Assembly (NCBI RefSeq): GCF_001424305.1
Contig: NZ_LMPD01000003.1
Location: 614,493 to 678,492 of the forward strand
DNA from: Pedobacter sp. Leaf176
GTDB lineage: Bacteria > Bacteroidota > Bacteroidia > Sphingobacteriales > Sphingobacteriaceae
Length of the DNA: 64,000 bases
Direction: 5' to 3'
The stretch's first letter is position 1. Each line of letters starts with the position of its first letter. Shown piece by piece: positions 55,896 to 64,000 of this stretch. Below the pieces are notes generated by a model. That model saw only the letters and a list, made by a program, of their open reading frames with translations. It did not search any database and had not been told where the DNA came from. A program made the translations under genes and the position numbers.

Positions 55896-56296
55896 TCCTC
55901 GTCATCCTGAAACAATCCGCCAATCAAATCGTCAGTTTCTCTCCTGTCTTTCTTGGTTGGTCTACCTGCTCCCCTGTCTCTTTTTAAATTTGGCGAATGG
56001 AACATCGATTTAAATGCGTGCGTCTCTTCAACAGGTGTTAAATCCTTGTATTTTGTTAAGGCGGTTGGCGAATCTGTTCTGTTATATGAAAAATCCACTA
56101 CCTCAATAATCTTTTTTTCAATTCCTTTGGATACCTGGTAAACGTCGCCGATTTTAACAATAGCTGACGGCTTAATATTCTGTCCTTTCAACTTCACCCT
56201 GCCTGCTTTACAAGCATCGGTTGCGAGGCTCCTGGTTTTAAACAACCTTATTGCCCACAAATATTTATCAATTCTAAGTTTTTCTGTTCCTGTCAT
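55892..56296 (-). CDS. hslR: S4-domain RNA-binding protein, Hsp15-like
   Basis: A 134-aa protein with an N-terminal S4 domain (LRIDKYLWAIRLFKTRSLATDACKAGRVKLKG) and a charged C-terminal tail (KRDRGAGRPTKKDRRETDD). Hsp15 rescues stalled 50S subunits carrying nascent chains; assignment to Hsp15 rests on order and length. The start at 56296 is six bases from a -7 element, so the mRNA would be nearly leaderless. Confidence 0.85.
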   Translation of the reverse strand: MTGTEKLRIDKYLWAIRLFKTRSLATDACKAGRVKLKGQNIKPSAIVKIGDVYQVSKGIEKKIIEVVDFSYNRTDSPTALTKYKDLTPVEETHAFKSMFHSPNLKRDRGAGRPTKKDRRETDDLIGGLFQDDED

Positions 56297-56302
56297 AAAA
56301 TT

Positions 56303-56310
56303 CAAAAGTA
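56303..56310 (-). promoter_or_regulatory. -7 element of the S4/Hsp15-like gene
   Basis: The minus strand reads TACTTTTG, a full TAnnTTTG match, six bases before the ATG at 56296. Confidence 0.5.
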
Positions 56311-56488
56311 AAGAATTGTTAAATTGTTTTATTGCTTTATTGTTAAATCATTCTCATTTTCAAATCCGTTAAACCAGCAATCGAACAATTCGACAATCTT
56401 TGCACTAAGCTATCTACAAAACAATTTAAATAATTAACCCTTTAATAAGCAAAAATTGATTTATTTTGCGTAAAATTTAAAAAACATC

Positions 56489-57307
56489 ATGTATTCAGAT
56501 TTAAAGAAATTAATTGAAGCCGCTTGGGAAGACAGAAGCCTTTTAAAATACAGCAATTATTGCGAAGCTATTGAAACCGTTATTCAAGGGTTAGATAAAG
56601 GTGAAATTCGTGTTGCTGAACCAGTTTTAAATTCCTGGGGCATTAATGAATGGGTAAAGAAAGCCGTTATATTATACTTTCCGATTCGGGAAATGAAAGA
56701 AATTAAAAGCGGTCCTTTTGTTTACCACGACAAAATGGAATTAAAAACTGATTACAAAACAACAGGTGTTCGTGTTGTACCAATGGCAAGTGCGCGATAC
56801 GGTGCGTATTTAGCTAAAGGCGTTATCATGATGCCATCTTACGTTAATATTGGCGCCTATGTTGATGAAGGTACAATGGTTGATACCTGGGCAACGGTTG
56901 GTTCATGCGCACAAATCGGAAAACGCGTTCACTTAAGTGGTGGCGTGGGAATTGGTGGTGTTTTAGAACCTGTTCAAGCTGCTCCTGTAATTATTGAAGA
57001 TGATGCTTTTTTAGGTTCAAGGGCTATTGTTGTTGAAGGAGTTAAAGTAGAGCGAGAAGCTGTTTTAGGTGCAAACGTGGTTTTAACTGCATCGACTAAA
57101 ATAATTGATGTTACCGGCCCAACTCCTGTAGAATATAAAGGCATCGTTCCGGCCCGCTCAGTTGTAATTCCAGGTAGTTATACTAAAAAATTTCCCGCTG
57201 GCGAATACCAGGTGCCATGTGCTTTAATTATCGGTAAACGTAAAGAGAGTACAGATAAAAAAACCTCTCTTAACGATGCTTTGAGAGAAAATAATGTAGC
57301 AGTATAA
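56489..57307 (+). CDS. dapD: Tetrahydrodipicolinate N-succinyltransferase
   Basis: A 272-aa hexapeptide-repeat (left-handed beta-helix) acyltransferase in the succinylase branch of lysine and meso-DAP synthesis. MDAP-pathway motifs include VRVVPMASARYGAYLAKGVIMMPSYVNIGAYVDEGTMVDTWATVGSCAQIG and the following GGVGIGGVLEPVQAAPVIIEDDAFLGSRAIVVEGV. Length is standard. No other dap gene is adjacent. A palindromic repeat region lies downstream. Confidence 0.96.
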   Translation: MYSDLKKLIEAAWEDRSLLKYSNYCEAIETVIQGLDKGEIRVAEPVLNSWGINEWVKKAVILYFPIREMKEIKSGPFVYHDKMELKTDYKTTGVRVVPMASARYGAYLAKGVIMMPSYVNIGAYVDEGTMVDTWATVGSCAQIGKRVHLSGGVGIGGVLEPVQAAPVIIEDDAFLGSRAIVVEGVKVEREAVLGANVVLTASTKIIDVTGPTPVEYKGIVPARSVVIPGSYTKKFPAGEYQVPCALIIGKRKESTDKKTSLNDALRENNVAV

Positions 57308-57310
57308 AAT

Positions 57311-57375
57311 GGTTTAAGGTATGGGGTTTAGGGTGTAAGGCAACACCCAGAGCCTTAAACCTTCTACCTTAAACC
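57311..57375. repeat. Inverted repeat between dapD and the GT4 gene
   Basis: GGTTTAAGGTA (57311-57321) and the following GGTTTAGGG...AAGGC block pair with the segment at 57352-57375 (GCCTTAAACC...CTACCTTAAACC), around a centre CAACACCCAGA. It starts three bases after the dapD stop and ends 10 bases before the next ATG. Confidence 0.55.
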
Positions 57376-57385
57376 TTCCACCTTT

Positions 57386-58498
57386 ATGAAAATCGGTTTT
57401 GATGGAAAACGGGCAGCAAATAACTTAACAGGTTTAGGGAATTACAGTCGTTCACTAATTGAGGCACTTGCCAAACAATTCCCACAAAATCAATATCTGG
57501 TTTATACGCCAAAAGTAAAACCTGCCAGGCAAATTGATACTTTCTTCGCAAAGGAAAACATCGAGCTAAAACTTCCTAAAAATGGACCTTTTCTTTGGAG
57601 AAGTCTCAACATTTTAAAGGACTTAGTTAAAGATGAGGTTCAAATTTTTCACGGCTTAAGCCATGAAATTCCCTATGCAATTGAACACACCCGAATTAAA
57701 TCGGTTGTAACCATCCATGATTTAATTTTTCTTCGGTTTCCGGAATATTACAGATTTATCGATAGGAAATTATATGAGTGGAAGAGCAAATCCGCATGTA
57801 AGCGAGCTGATAGGATTATTGCAATCAGCGAAAGAACAAAAGCAGACATTATCGAATTCTATGGCATAAAAGCGGATAAAATTGAAGTTATCTATCAGAG
57901 CTGTGACGATATATTTAAAAGTCCTTTCGGCGTACCAATATTGAAAAGAATCATTTCACAATATAAACTTCCTGAAAAATATATTTTAAGTGTCGGAACA
58001 ATTGAGGAACGTAAAAACCTCAAATTGATCATTCAGGCGTTGAAACATATTGATAAAGAATACAAGTTGGTCGTGATTGGAAAAAAGACCGTCTATTTCA
58101 AAACAGTTGAAAAGGAAATTAAAAAACTCGGATTAAAAAAAAGAGTTATTTTTCTTCAAAACATTCCTTTTGCCGATTTGCCGGGAATTTATCAGCTAGC
58201 GAAAATATTTGTGTACCCATCCTTTTATGAAGGTTTTGGCATACCGATTATCGAAGCACTTTATTCGGGCGTACCTACAATTGCAGCAACAGGCTCCTGT
58301 TTAGAAGAAGCAGGCGGGCCGGACAGTTTTTATGTTAATCCTAATGATTCAGAAGGTTTATCAGCAGCGATAAACAAAGTAATTTCATCCTCGACATTGC
58401 AACAAGAGATGAAAAGAAAAGGGCTGGAATTCGTTCAAAAATTCAACAGCCCTTTAGTAACGCAGCAACTTATAGATTGCTATACAAATTTAACCTAG
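57386..58498 (+). CDS. Family 4 glycosyltransferase
   Basis: A 370-aa GT-B-fold glycosyltransferase (GT4, RfaB-like). N-terminal acceptor domain: MKIGFDGKRAANNLTGLGNYSR and VVTIHDLIFLRFPEYY. C-terminal donor domain: ILSVGTIEERKNLKLIIQAL, the GPGTP-like VIGKK, YPSFYEGFGIPIIEALYSGVPTIAA (EGFGIPIIE is the nucleotide-sugar contact) and SCLEEAGGPDSFYVNP. Sugar and acceptor are unknown. It stands alone and has no polysaccharide cluster around it. Confidence 0.9.
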   Translation: MKIGFDGKRAANNLTGLGNYSRSLIEALAKQFPQNQYLVYTPKVKPARQIDTFFAKENIELKLPKNGPFLWRSLNILKDLVKDEVQIFHGLSHEIPYAIEHTRIKSVVTIHDLIFLRFPEYYRFIDRKLYEWKSKSACKRADRIIAISERTKADIIEFYGIKADKIEVIYQSCDDIFKSPFGVPILKRIISQYKLPEKYILSVGTIEERKNLKLIIQALKHIDKEYKLVVIGKKTVYFKTVEKEIKKLGLKKRVIFLQNIPFADLPGIYQLAKIFVYPSFYEGFGIPIIEALYSGVPTIAATGSCLEEAGGPDSFYVNPNDSEGLSAAINKVISSSTLQQEMKRKGLEFVQKFNSPLVTQQLIDCYTNLT

Positions 58499-58500
58499 AA

Positions 58501-59052
58501 TTATTTCGCTGCTATCGCATTTGGCGGATATTGGGCCAAAATTTCTTTTACGCCTGTATATAAACGTTGCTCTCTTTTGCTGAAATTATCAAGATTAAAA
58601 CCTGCCCCCTGACCATGCCAGAACAGTATTTTTTTAGCCGGATCCAGGAAGTCAATGATAATTGTACCTTCAATGTATTGGTTTACATAGTTAGAGCCCC
58701 ATCCGCCCCAACCACCACGCCAGCCCCAGCCCCAACCCCATCCGCCGTAGTAGGCAGGACCATAGAAGTCAGTTTTTTCCCGAGCAACAACAACAAGGTT
58801 TACCAATAAATCAGGCCGGTTGGATTTCGTAAAGCCCTTAGCATTCATCTCGGCTTCAACAGCGGCCATTAACCTTCTTTTATCAAGATTGTTTAGCTTA
58901 ACCCTTGCAATGCCTTTATCGTAAAAATTATAAGTTTTGTAAGCATTCAGATCTACATTTTTGTCATAATCTGAAGCGGTCCGGAGCGATGAACATCCGG
59001 CTAATGTGATCACAACTGCAATCAGCATTATTAATTTCTGAAAAATTTTCAT
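58501..59052 (-). CDS. DUF4136 domain-containing lipoprotein
   Basis: A 183-aa lipoprotein (signal peptide with lipobox LAGC, lipidated Cys20) with a DUF4136 domain: DLNAYKTYNFYDKGI, LDKRRLMAAVEAEMNAKGF, RPDLLVNLVVV and GTIIIDFLDPAKKILFWHGQG. A Gly/Trp/Tyr-rich insert (about 100-122, GGWGWGWGWRGGWGG) interrupts the domain and is common in this family. The function is unknown; an envelope location is expected. It is convergent with the GT4 gene. Confidence 0.85.
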   Translation of the reverse strand: MKIFQKLIMLIAVVITLAGCSSLRTASDYDKNVDLNAYKTYNFYDKGIARVKLNNLDKRRLMAAVEAEMNAKGFTKSNRPDLLVNLVVVAREKTDFYGPAYYGGWGWGWGWRGGWGGWGSNYVNQYIEGTIIIDFLDPAKKILFWHGQGAGFNLDNFSKREQRLYTGVKEILAQYPPNAIAAK

Positions 59053-59242
59053 TTGTTAATATGTGTTTATGTTTTTAAATAACCTGTATTAAAAATAACG
59101 ATTTTTTTATATGAAATCAAAAACGATAAGAATTATTTTACTTTCCAATTGTTTTTAGTAAAACGTCAGGAAATACCCATTGTTTTAAAGCAAATGTTAA
59201 ATGTTAGAGCAATTTGGAGATTTAACATATTGCAGAAAAAAT

Positions 59243-59250
59243 TACCTTTG
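59243..59250 (+). promoter_or_regulatory. -7 element of tsaC
   Basis: TACCTTTG, a full match, only four bases before the ATG at 59255. Transcription starting at the usual distance would begin at or inside the start codon. Confidence 0.6.
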
Positions 59251-59254
59251 CAAC

Positions 59255-59821
59255 ATGCTTAAAGAAGAAATTAATAAAGCTTTAGAAGTTTTAAAATCAG
59301 GCGGTGTTATACTTTACCCCACAGATACAATTTGGGGTTTGGGGTGTGATGCAAGCAATCCGGAAGCTGTTGATAAAATTCTGAAAATTAAAAACCGCCC
59401 GGCAGAGAAGAGTTTGATAGTTCTTCTTGATGTTGACAGCAAATTACAAAGTTATGTTACCGAAGCGCCCGAGATAGCTTACGATTTAATTGAATATGCT
59501 GAAAACCCACTGACAATTATTTTTTCAGGAGCAAAAAACTTAGCGAATAATGTGATTAATGAAGATGGTAGCGTGGGAATAAGAATCGTAAAACACGATT
59601 TCTGCACGCCGCTAATTCAGCGATTTCGTAAACCAATTGTTTCTACATCAGCAAACTTAAGTGGCGAGCCATCACCTAAAAACTTTGATGATATCAGTTC
59701 CGAAATTATCGATGCAGTTGATTATGTTGTAGATTTCGAACAAGAAAACAGAACATCAAAAAAACCATCAACCATTATGAAACTTTCTCCGGGTGGCCAA
59801 TTCGAGTTTATTCGCAAGTAA
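59255..59821 (+). CDS. tsaC: L-threonylcarbamoyladenylate synthase (TsaC/YrdC/Sua5 family)
   Basis: A 188-aa enzyme making threonylcarbamoyl-AMP for the t6A37 tRNA modification. Motifs: LKSGGVILYPTDTIWGLGCDASN, KIKNRPAEKSLIVLL, NPLTIIFSGA, GSVGIRIVKHDFC and PIVSTSANLSGEPSP. The single-domain length indicates TsaC rather than the longer Sua5. The start at 59255 is chosen because the family N-terminus and the promoter support it over TTG 59201. The next gene, also a tRNA enzyme, follows a repeat. Confidence 0.94.
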   Translation: MLKEEINKALEVLKSGGVILYPTDTIWGLGCDASNPEAVDKILKIKNRPAEKSLIVLLDVDSKLQSYVTEAPEIAYDLIEYAENPLTIIFSGAKNLANNVINEDGSVGIRIVKHDFCTPLIQRFRKPIVSTSANLSGEPSPKNFDDISSEIIDAVDYVVDFEQENRTSKKPSTIMKLSPGGQFEFIRK

Positions 59822-59822
59822 T

Positions 59823-59846
59823 ACCCCAAACCCCTTTGAGGGCTTT
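59823..59846. repeat. Inverted relative of the AGGGGATTTAGGGG repeat
   Basis: TACCCCAAACCCCTTTGAGG and the following GCTTT read on the minus strand as a member of the repeat found at 49383-49410 and 59937-59966. It starts two bases after the tsaC stop. Confidence 0.45.
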
Positions 59847-59907
59847 AAACTTTAATAAATCATCACCGAATGTTTTTCTTATTTTTGAAAATTATTACCC
59901 CCGGAAT

Positions 59908-61362
59908 ATGGAATTTAATTTGAGCGATAGACATGAGAAGTCTCCATTAGGGGATTTAGGGGTTCATTTACAAAATCCGATTTTTAAAACCTTATCGGTC
60001 ATAGCTGATAAAAACAGCATCGAGGCTTACGTTGTTGGTGGCTTTGTCCGCGATTTATTCTTAAACCGGCCATCCAAAGATATTGATGTTGTCGTGATAG
60101 GTAGTGGAATAGACTATGCTGAAGCTGTTGGCAGGAAGCTGAATACAAAAGTTGCTATTTTTAAAAATTTTGGCACCGCAAATATTAAATTTAACGACTT
60201 GGAAATCGAATTTGTAGGTGCAAGAAAAGAGTCTTACCGCTCGGAATCAAGAAAACCAATTGTTGAAGATGGCACATTGGAAGATGATCAACTGCGCCGC
60301 GATTTTACGATAAATGCGCTAGCTATCAATTTAAATACAAATCATTTCGGTTCTTTATTGGATCCTTTTAATGGTATTCAAGATTTACAAAATAGACTCA
60401 TCCGTACGCCACTTGACCCAGAAATTACATTCTCTGATGATCCATTAAGAATGATGAGGGCAATAAGGTTTGCATCACAATTGAATTTCAATATAGATGA
60501 GGCTGCGCTAAAAGCAATAAAATTACAAAAAGAACGGATAAGCATTGTTTCTAAAGAACGTATAACGGATGAATTAAATAAAATTATTTTATCAAAAAAA
60601 CCATCAATTGGCTTTAAATTACTATTTGATACAGGATTACTTCATATTATTTTCCCCCAAATGGCGCAACTTTTTGGCGTCGATATTATTAATGGTAAAG
60701 GGCATAAAGATAACTTCTACCACACGTTAGAAGTACTTGATAATATTTGTGAAAATACAGATGATTTATGGTTGCGTTGGGCTGCCATTTTACATGACAT
60801 TGCAAAGCCTGCCACCAAGCGCTTTGAAGAAGGCCACGGCTGGACCTTTCATGGCCATGAGGACAAAGGCGCCAGAATGGTTCCCAAAATCTTTAGTCAG
60901 CTTAAATTGCCTTTAAACGATAAAATGAAGTTTGTGCAGAAACTGGTTCAGCTTCACCTCCGCCCTATAGTTCTGGCCCAGGATGTTGTAACCGATTCGG
61001 CTGTTCGACGGTTGTTATTCGATGCTGGTGAGGAAATTGAAAGTTTAATGCTGCTTTGCAATGCAGATGTAACAACTAAAAATGAATATAAAAAAGCCAA
61101 GTATCGTAATAATTTTGAATTAGTTAAACAAAAGCTGAAAGATGTTGAAGAGCGCGACAAAATAAGAAATTGGCAACCACCTATTTCAGGCAATGATATC
61201 ATGGAAATATTTGCATTGGATGCCGGCAGAGAGGTTGGGATTATAAAAAATGCCGTTCGGGAGGCGATTTTAGAAGGTGAGATAACAAATGATTACAATG
61301 AGGCGTTTAACTTTATGGTAAATCTGGCAAAACAAATGGGATTAAATCCTGTTAATAAATAA
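59908..61362 (+). CDS. HD-domain tRNA nucleotidyltransferase (CCA-adding type)
   Basis: A 484-aa enzyme of the class II tRNA nucleotidyltransferase/poly(A) polymerase family, adding or repairing the CCA end. The N-terminal nucleotidyltransferase has VVGGFVRDLFLNRPSKDIDVVVIG (GG and DxD), then LRRDFTINALAI and DDPLRMMRAIRFASQL. An HD hydrolase domain follows (GHKDNFYHTLEVLD, ILHDIAKPATKRFEEG). Start ATG 59908 follows the family length; residues about 10-18 (EKSPLGDLG) are encoded by the repeat at 59937-59966. Confidence 0.9.
   Translation: MEFNLSDRHEKSPLGDLGVHLQNPIFKTLSVIADKNSIEAYVVGGFVRDLFLNRPSKDIDVVVIGSGIDYAEAVGRKLNTKVAIFKNFGTANIKFNDLEIEFVGARKESYRSESRKPIVEDGTLEDDQLRRDFTINALAINLNTNHFGSLLDPFNGIQDLQNRLIRTPLDPEITFSDDPLRMMRAIRFASQLNFNIDEAALKAIKLQKERISIVSKERITDELNKIILSKKPSIGFKLLFDTGLLHIIFPQMAQLFGVDIINGKGHKDNFYHTLEVLDNICENTDDLWLRWAAILHDIAKPATKRFEEGHGWTFHGHEDKGARMVPKIFSQLKLPLNDKMKFVQKLVQLHLRPIVLAQDVVTDSAVRRLLFDAGEEIESLMLLCNADVTTKNEYKKAKYRNNFELVKQKLKDVEERDKIRNWQPPISGNDIMEIFALDAGREVGIIKNAVREAILEGEITNDYNEAFNFMVNLAKQMGLNPVNK
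59937..59966. repeat. GAAGTC-AGGGGATTTAGG repeat inside the tRNA nucleotidyltransferase ORF
   Basis: GAAGTCTCCATTAGGGGATT plus TAGGGGTTCA closely matches the intergenic copy at 49383-49410. It lies in frame near the start of the ORF and encodes EKSPLGDLGV. Confidence 0.6.
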
Positions 61363-61460
61363 TTTAATCGCGATAACAGCAGCTAGGCAACATTTTAATC
61401 ACATACGCTGTTTTGTGATAAAACTAATTAACTTTATTTTTACAGCTCCAAAAAATACTA

Positions 61461-62111
61461 ATGGCTATTTATAAATTTAAAATTACTTTTGAAGACTTTG
61501 ATGATGTAGTGAGAGAAATCGACATTAAATCTAATCAGACGTTTGAAGATTTACATAAAGCAATTCATAAATCTACTGGTTACAATTCCGAGAAGTCTTC
61601 ATCTTTTTATGTAAGCACTGATAATTGGCTGAAAGGAGACGAAATTGCTTACCTGCCAAGTGAGCGCAAAAAAGACAGGGTTGTTTTAATGGAAAACTCA
61701 AAACTTAGCGGTTTTATTGAGGATCCACATCAAAAATTTTACTATACCTACAATTTTGACCGCCCATACGATTTTCACGTTGAGTTGATTAAAATCATTT
61801 TAGATGCCGATCCGCATATCGAGTACCCTTTTCTTGCAAAAAGTTTGGGTGAAGCACCAAAAATTATGGAACAAAACAGCCCGCAGTCTGTAGACCCACG
61901 TGGTGCGACAGCTTCAGCGAGCGAATTTGATTTCCTTAATGAAATGAATTTTGTACCTGAAGACACTGATGAATTAGAAGCAATGGGCGAAATGGGCATC
62001 AACGAGGAAGAACATGACGACGATGAGGTTGCTGAAGATGGCGATGAATTTGGTGATGAATTTTCAGACAGTGAAACTTATGAAGATGACACCCATAAAG
62101 ACGACTATTAA
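61461..62111 (+). CDS. pRiA4b ORF-3-like protein with acidic tail
   Basis: A 216-aa protein with an N-terminal pRiA4b ORF-3-like domain (YKFKITFEDFDDVVREIDIKSNQTFEDLHKAIHKSTGY, FYVSTDNWLKGDEI, FYYTYNFDRPYDFHVELIKI) and a very acidic C-terminal 55 residues with many Asp and Glu. Related domains occur in plasmid and IS-linked proteins, but here it is a normal chromosomal gene before miaA, a pairing I recall from other Bacteroidota. The function is unknown. A terminator separates it from miaA. Confidence 0.8.
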   Translation: MAIYKFKITFEDFDDVVREIDIKSNQTFEDLHKAIHKSTGYNSEKSSSFYVSTDNWLKGDEIAYLPSERKKDRVVLMENSKLSGFIEDPHQKFYYTYNFDRPYDFHVELIKIILDADPHIEYPFLAKSLGEAPKIMEQNSPQSVDPRGATASASEFDFLNEMNFVPEDTDELEAMGEMGINEEEHDDDEVAEDGDEFGDEFSDSETYEDDTHKDDY

Positions 62112-62134
62112 TAACCATTTCCATTAAAATACTC

Positions 62135-62167
62135 AACTGTCGGACAAATCATCCGGCAGTTTTTTTA
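62135..62167 (+). terminator. Terminator between the pRiA4b-like gene and miaA
   Basis: A 10-bp stem AACTGTCGGA/TCCGGCAGTT (one wobble) with a 7-base loop and a run of T residues, ending only 12 bases before the miaA ATG. Confidence 0.8.
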
Positions 62168-62178
62168 TACTTGAACTT

Positions 62179-63129
62179 ATGCGTGAAAGCCAGAACCGAA
62201 AAACTTTAATTGCTATTGTAGGCCCAACCGCAATTGGTAAAACAGCTTTGGCGATAGCGCTTGCAAGGCACTATAATACTGAAATCCTATCTGCAGATTC
62301 AAGGCAGTTTTACTCGGAAATGGAGATTGGCACCGCGAAACCCGACGTTAATGAACTTGCTTCAGCTAAACATCATTTTATTAATTCACACTCTGTAACC
62401 CAGCTTTTTAGTACAGGAGACTTTGAAATTGAAGCGTTAAAAGTGATTGATACCATTTTCCAGAATCAAGATTTAGCCATAATGGTTGGTGGCAGCGGGT
62501 TGTACATAAATGCTGTATTAAATGGCTTGGATGAAATGCCTGAGATCGATTTAGCAATCCGGGAAAAATTAAACATGCAGCTTGAAAACGAGGGGTTGGA
62601 AGTAATTCAAAATCAGCTTAAGCTGCTCGATCAAGAATATTTTGAAAAGGTTGACCAGAATAATCCCCAACGGATGATAAGAGGTTTAGAAGTTGTTCTA
62701 TCAACAGGACAAAAACTTTCTTCGATGTTATCCTTTACTAAAAAGCAAAGGACGTTCAACATCATTAAAATAGGTTTAAATACTGATCGCGCTAAACTTT
62801 ACGAGCGAATTAACCTTCGGGTAGATAAGATGATGGAAAATGGTTTATTGGAAGAAGTGAAATCCTTAATTGATTTTAAAAAACATAATGCACTGAATAC
62901 AGTTGGTTACAGTGAAATTTTTGATTACCTGGACGAAAAAATTACGCTGAATAATGCTGTAGCTTTAATTAAACAAAATACCCGGCGTTTTGCTAAAAGA
63001 CAGCTAACCTGGTTTAAACGGGACCAAGAAATTAACTGGTTCGAGCCTGGTCAAACGAGAGCGGTAATTGTGCGAATAAATGAAAGACTCGCGTCAAGTG
63101 AAACGACAAAAGGCCCCAATTTACATTAA
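62179..63129 (+). CDS. miaA: tRNA dimethylallyltransferase
   Basis: A 316-aa enzyme adding a dimethylallyl group to A37 of tRNAs reading UNN codons. The P-loop GPTAIGKT is near residue 15, followed by LSADSRQFYSEMEIGTAKP; MVGGSGLYINAVLNGLDEMP, DQNNPQRMIRGLEV and VGYSEIFDYL are family motifs, ending in KQNTRRFAKRQLTWFKRDQEINWF. Length is normal. It starts immediately after a terminator, so its promoter must overlap that structure or readthrough must occur. Confidence 0.96.
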   Translation: MRESQNRKTLIAIVGPTAIGKTALAIALARHYNTEILSADSRQFYSEMEIGTAKPDVNELASAKHHFINSHSVTQLFSTGDFEIEALKVIDTIFQNQDLAIMVGGSGLYINAVLNGLDEMPEIDLAIREKLNMQLENEGLEVIQNQLKLLDQEYFEKVDQNNPQRMIRGLEVVLSTGQKLSSMLSFTKKQRTFNIIKIGLNTDRAKLYERINLRVDKMMENGLLEEVKSLIDFKKHNALNTVGYSEIFDYLDEKITLNNAVALIKQNTRRFAKRQLTWFKRDQEINWFEPGQTRAVIVRINERLASSETTKGPNLH

Positions 63130-63159
63130 GGCCTTCTATCGGTTTAGTTTTAGTTATTA

Positions 63160-64000
63160 TTAATTAGGAAATTTAACCCCTCTGTACTCAGTAATATTGA
63201 CAGTCGGCATATTCGAACCATACTTACCATTTATTGCATCAATGAATACATTGGCAATTACCGCGTTACCACGAGGTGTTAAGTGAACCCCATCTAAAGA
63301 AAAAGCGCCACCCGTTATAAAGGAAGAATTAATTCCAACCCCTTGTACTACTACGCCCGTTTTAACCTGGTTAAGATAGCTGTAGGTGTCTGCAATTGCT
63401 AGTCCTTTACTATCGGCTAACGACTTAATGGTACTGTTATAGCTAATAACATAATCTTTAACCTTTATGATTTCATCTTTATCTAAAACCCAACTATTAA
63501 CAATTGGATTCAGAGGATGTAATCCATAAGGAAGGCCCGAAGCATTTGGAACACCGAATAAACCAGCTGATTGAAATGGTAAACGAATTAAATCTTCCGC
63601 AGTTGCAGCCCTTACCGTATTAGTTCCTGTTTGGATATAGATTGCGGCAGCAGCAGGATTGATTGCCTTGGCTGCATTTAATAAAGCCGCTACAGTTACT
63701 GTATTGAAGTAAGGAATTGCAGTAACATCAGGAATTGTTGCTACAACACCCTTAGCTCCGCCTACTGTTAAAGCGTTTACAAGATTAGAATACAGCAAAG
63801 CAAAGGTAGATTTGTCAGTTAAAACATTTGTCGCATCAGTAGTAACGCCGCCATTGGTAGCATAGCCTAAAGCATCGTTATTGCCTAACCATAAAGAAAA
63901 GAAAGTATGATTTCTACCTTGGATAAATTGGAAATAACTTACCGTTCCTACTTGTGAATCAGTCAATAAACGCTCTAAATATGGATTTGCAGCGCCAAAT
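63160..64000 (-). CDS. SGNH/GDSL hydrolase, N-terminus outside the window
   Basis: The C-terminal 279 residues of a GDSL-type esterase/lipase. The frame is open to the window edge (FGAANPYLERLL precedes the first possible start), so the gene is partial; the GDSL block with the nucleophile lies outside. Visible blocks are FSLWLGNNDALGYA (block III, with Asn) and the catalytic Asp/His of DGVHLTPRGNAVIAN (block V). An Ala/Val-rich segment lies between. It is convergent with miaA. The substrate is unknown; related Bacteroidota proteins are secreted lipoproteins. Confidence 0.85.
   Translation of the reverse strand, partial: FGAANPYLERLLTDSQVGTVSYFQFIQGRNHTFFSLWLGNNDALGYATNGGVTTDATNVLTDKSTFALLYSNLVNALTVGGAKGVVATIPDVTAIPYFNTVTVAALLNAAKAINPAAAAIYIQTGTNTVRAATAEDLIRLPFQSAGLFGVPNASGLPYGLHPLNPIVNSWVLDKDEIIKVKDYVISYNSTIKSLADSKGLAIADTYSYLNQVKTGVVVQGVGINSSFITGGAFSLDGVHLTPRGNAVIANVFIDAINGKYGSNMPTVNITEYRGVKFPN

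Noticed and set aside
61461..62111. Mobile element signal from the pRiA4b ORF-3-like domain
   Set aside because: The domain name comes from a plasmid, but there is no transposase, inverted repeat pair or target duplication and the neighbours are housekeeping genes.

Overview
The window reads as chromosomal DNA of a Bacteroidota bacterium, most likely a Sphingobacteriaceae member close to Pedobacter (inference; no 16S is present). The grounds are AT-rich DNA, many promoters with the Bacteroidota -7 element TAnnTTTG, phylum-typical families (DUF4294, DUF4783, DUF4136, DCC/DUF393, pRiA4b ORF-3-like, TlpA proteins with long N-terminal regions), a bacillithiol gene (bshB1), and a DnaE carrying its own N-terminal exonuclease. 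No rRNA, tRNA, CRISPR array, prophage, transposase or plasmid gene was seen. Most of the window is housekeeping DNA in short operons.

Layout. 1-5.5 kb: a small palindromic repeat, bshB1 with a glutathione peroxidase, a DUF4294 protein, the bifunctional (p)ppGpp enzyme Rel, a decayed GIY-YIG-type gene and a Fur-family regulator. 5.5-13.6 kb: purA, pabB, an M48 lipoprotein protease, plsY, nadC, a DUF4783 protein, gpmI and a small lipoprotein. 13.6-25.5 kb: a TPR protein, lon, an LpxR-like lipid A deacylase, arfB, cmk, a DUF1080 protein, secreted and SH3 proteins, rpsA. 25.5-32 kb: GT2 glycosyltransferase, GH20 hexosaminidase, DCC protein, map, pyrR-pyrB, an APH-fold kinase. 32-45.4 kb: dnaE, trxA, a PQQ-type sugar dehydrogenase, a DUF58 protein, a poxB-peroxiredoxin-DsbA-like operon, mdh, a retropepsin-like protein, a truncated haemoglobin, an SRPBCC protein. 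45.5-49.2 kb: an OmpR/EnvZ-type two-component pair followed by a USP-like gene and a bestrophin, with a three-unit 11-bp direct repeat between the two gene pairs. 49.4-64 kb: gyrB with paired DnaA boxes at its promoter, an OmpH lipoprotein, a guanine-deaminase-like gene, a TlpA protein, EcsC, an S4 protein, dapD, a GT4 glycosyltransferase, a DUF4136 lipoprotein, tsaC, a tRNA nucleotidyltransferase, a pRiA4b-like acidic protein, miaA and a partial SGNH hydrolase.

I found no clearly new multi-gene defence or mobile system. The best leads are: a DnaE whose PHP domain seems to have lost metal ligands while carrying an intact DEDDh exonuclease; two-component genes next to an 11-bp-phased operator-like repeat; DnaA boxes covering the gyrB promoter; the poxB-peroxiredoxin-DsbA-like operon; small dispersed palindromic repeats, one of which has become coding sequence; and several promoters so close to the start codon that leaderless transcripts are likely.

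Starts were moved downstream of the longest ORF wherever a -7 element, a signal peptide or the family's N-terminus showed that the longer ORF was wrong. All family calls come from motif recognition without a database search.
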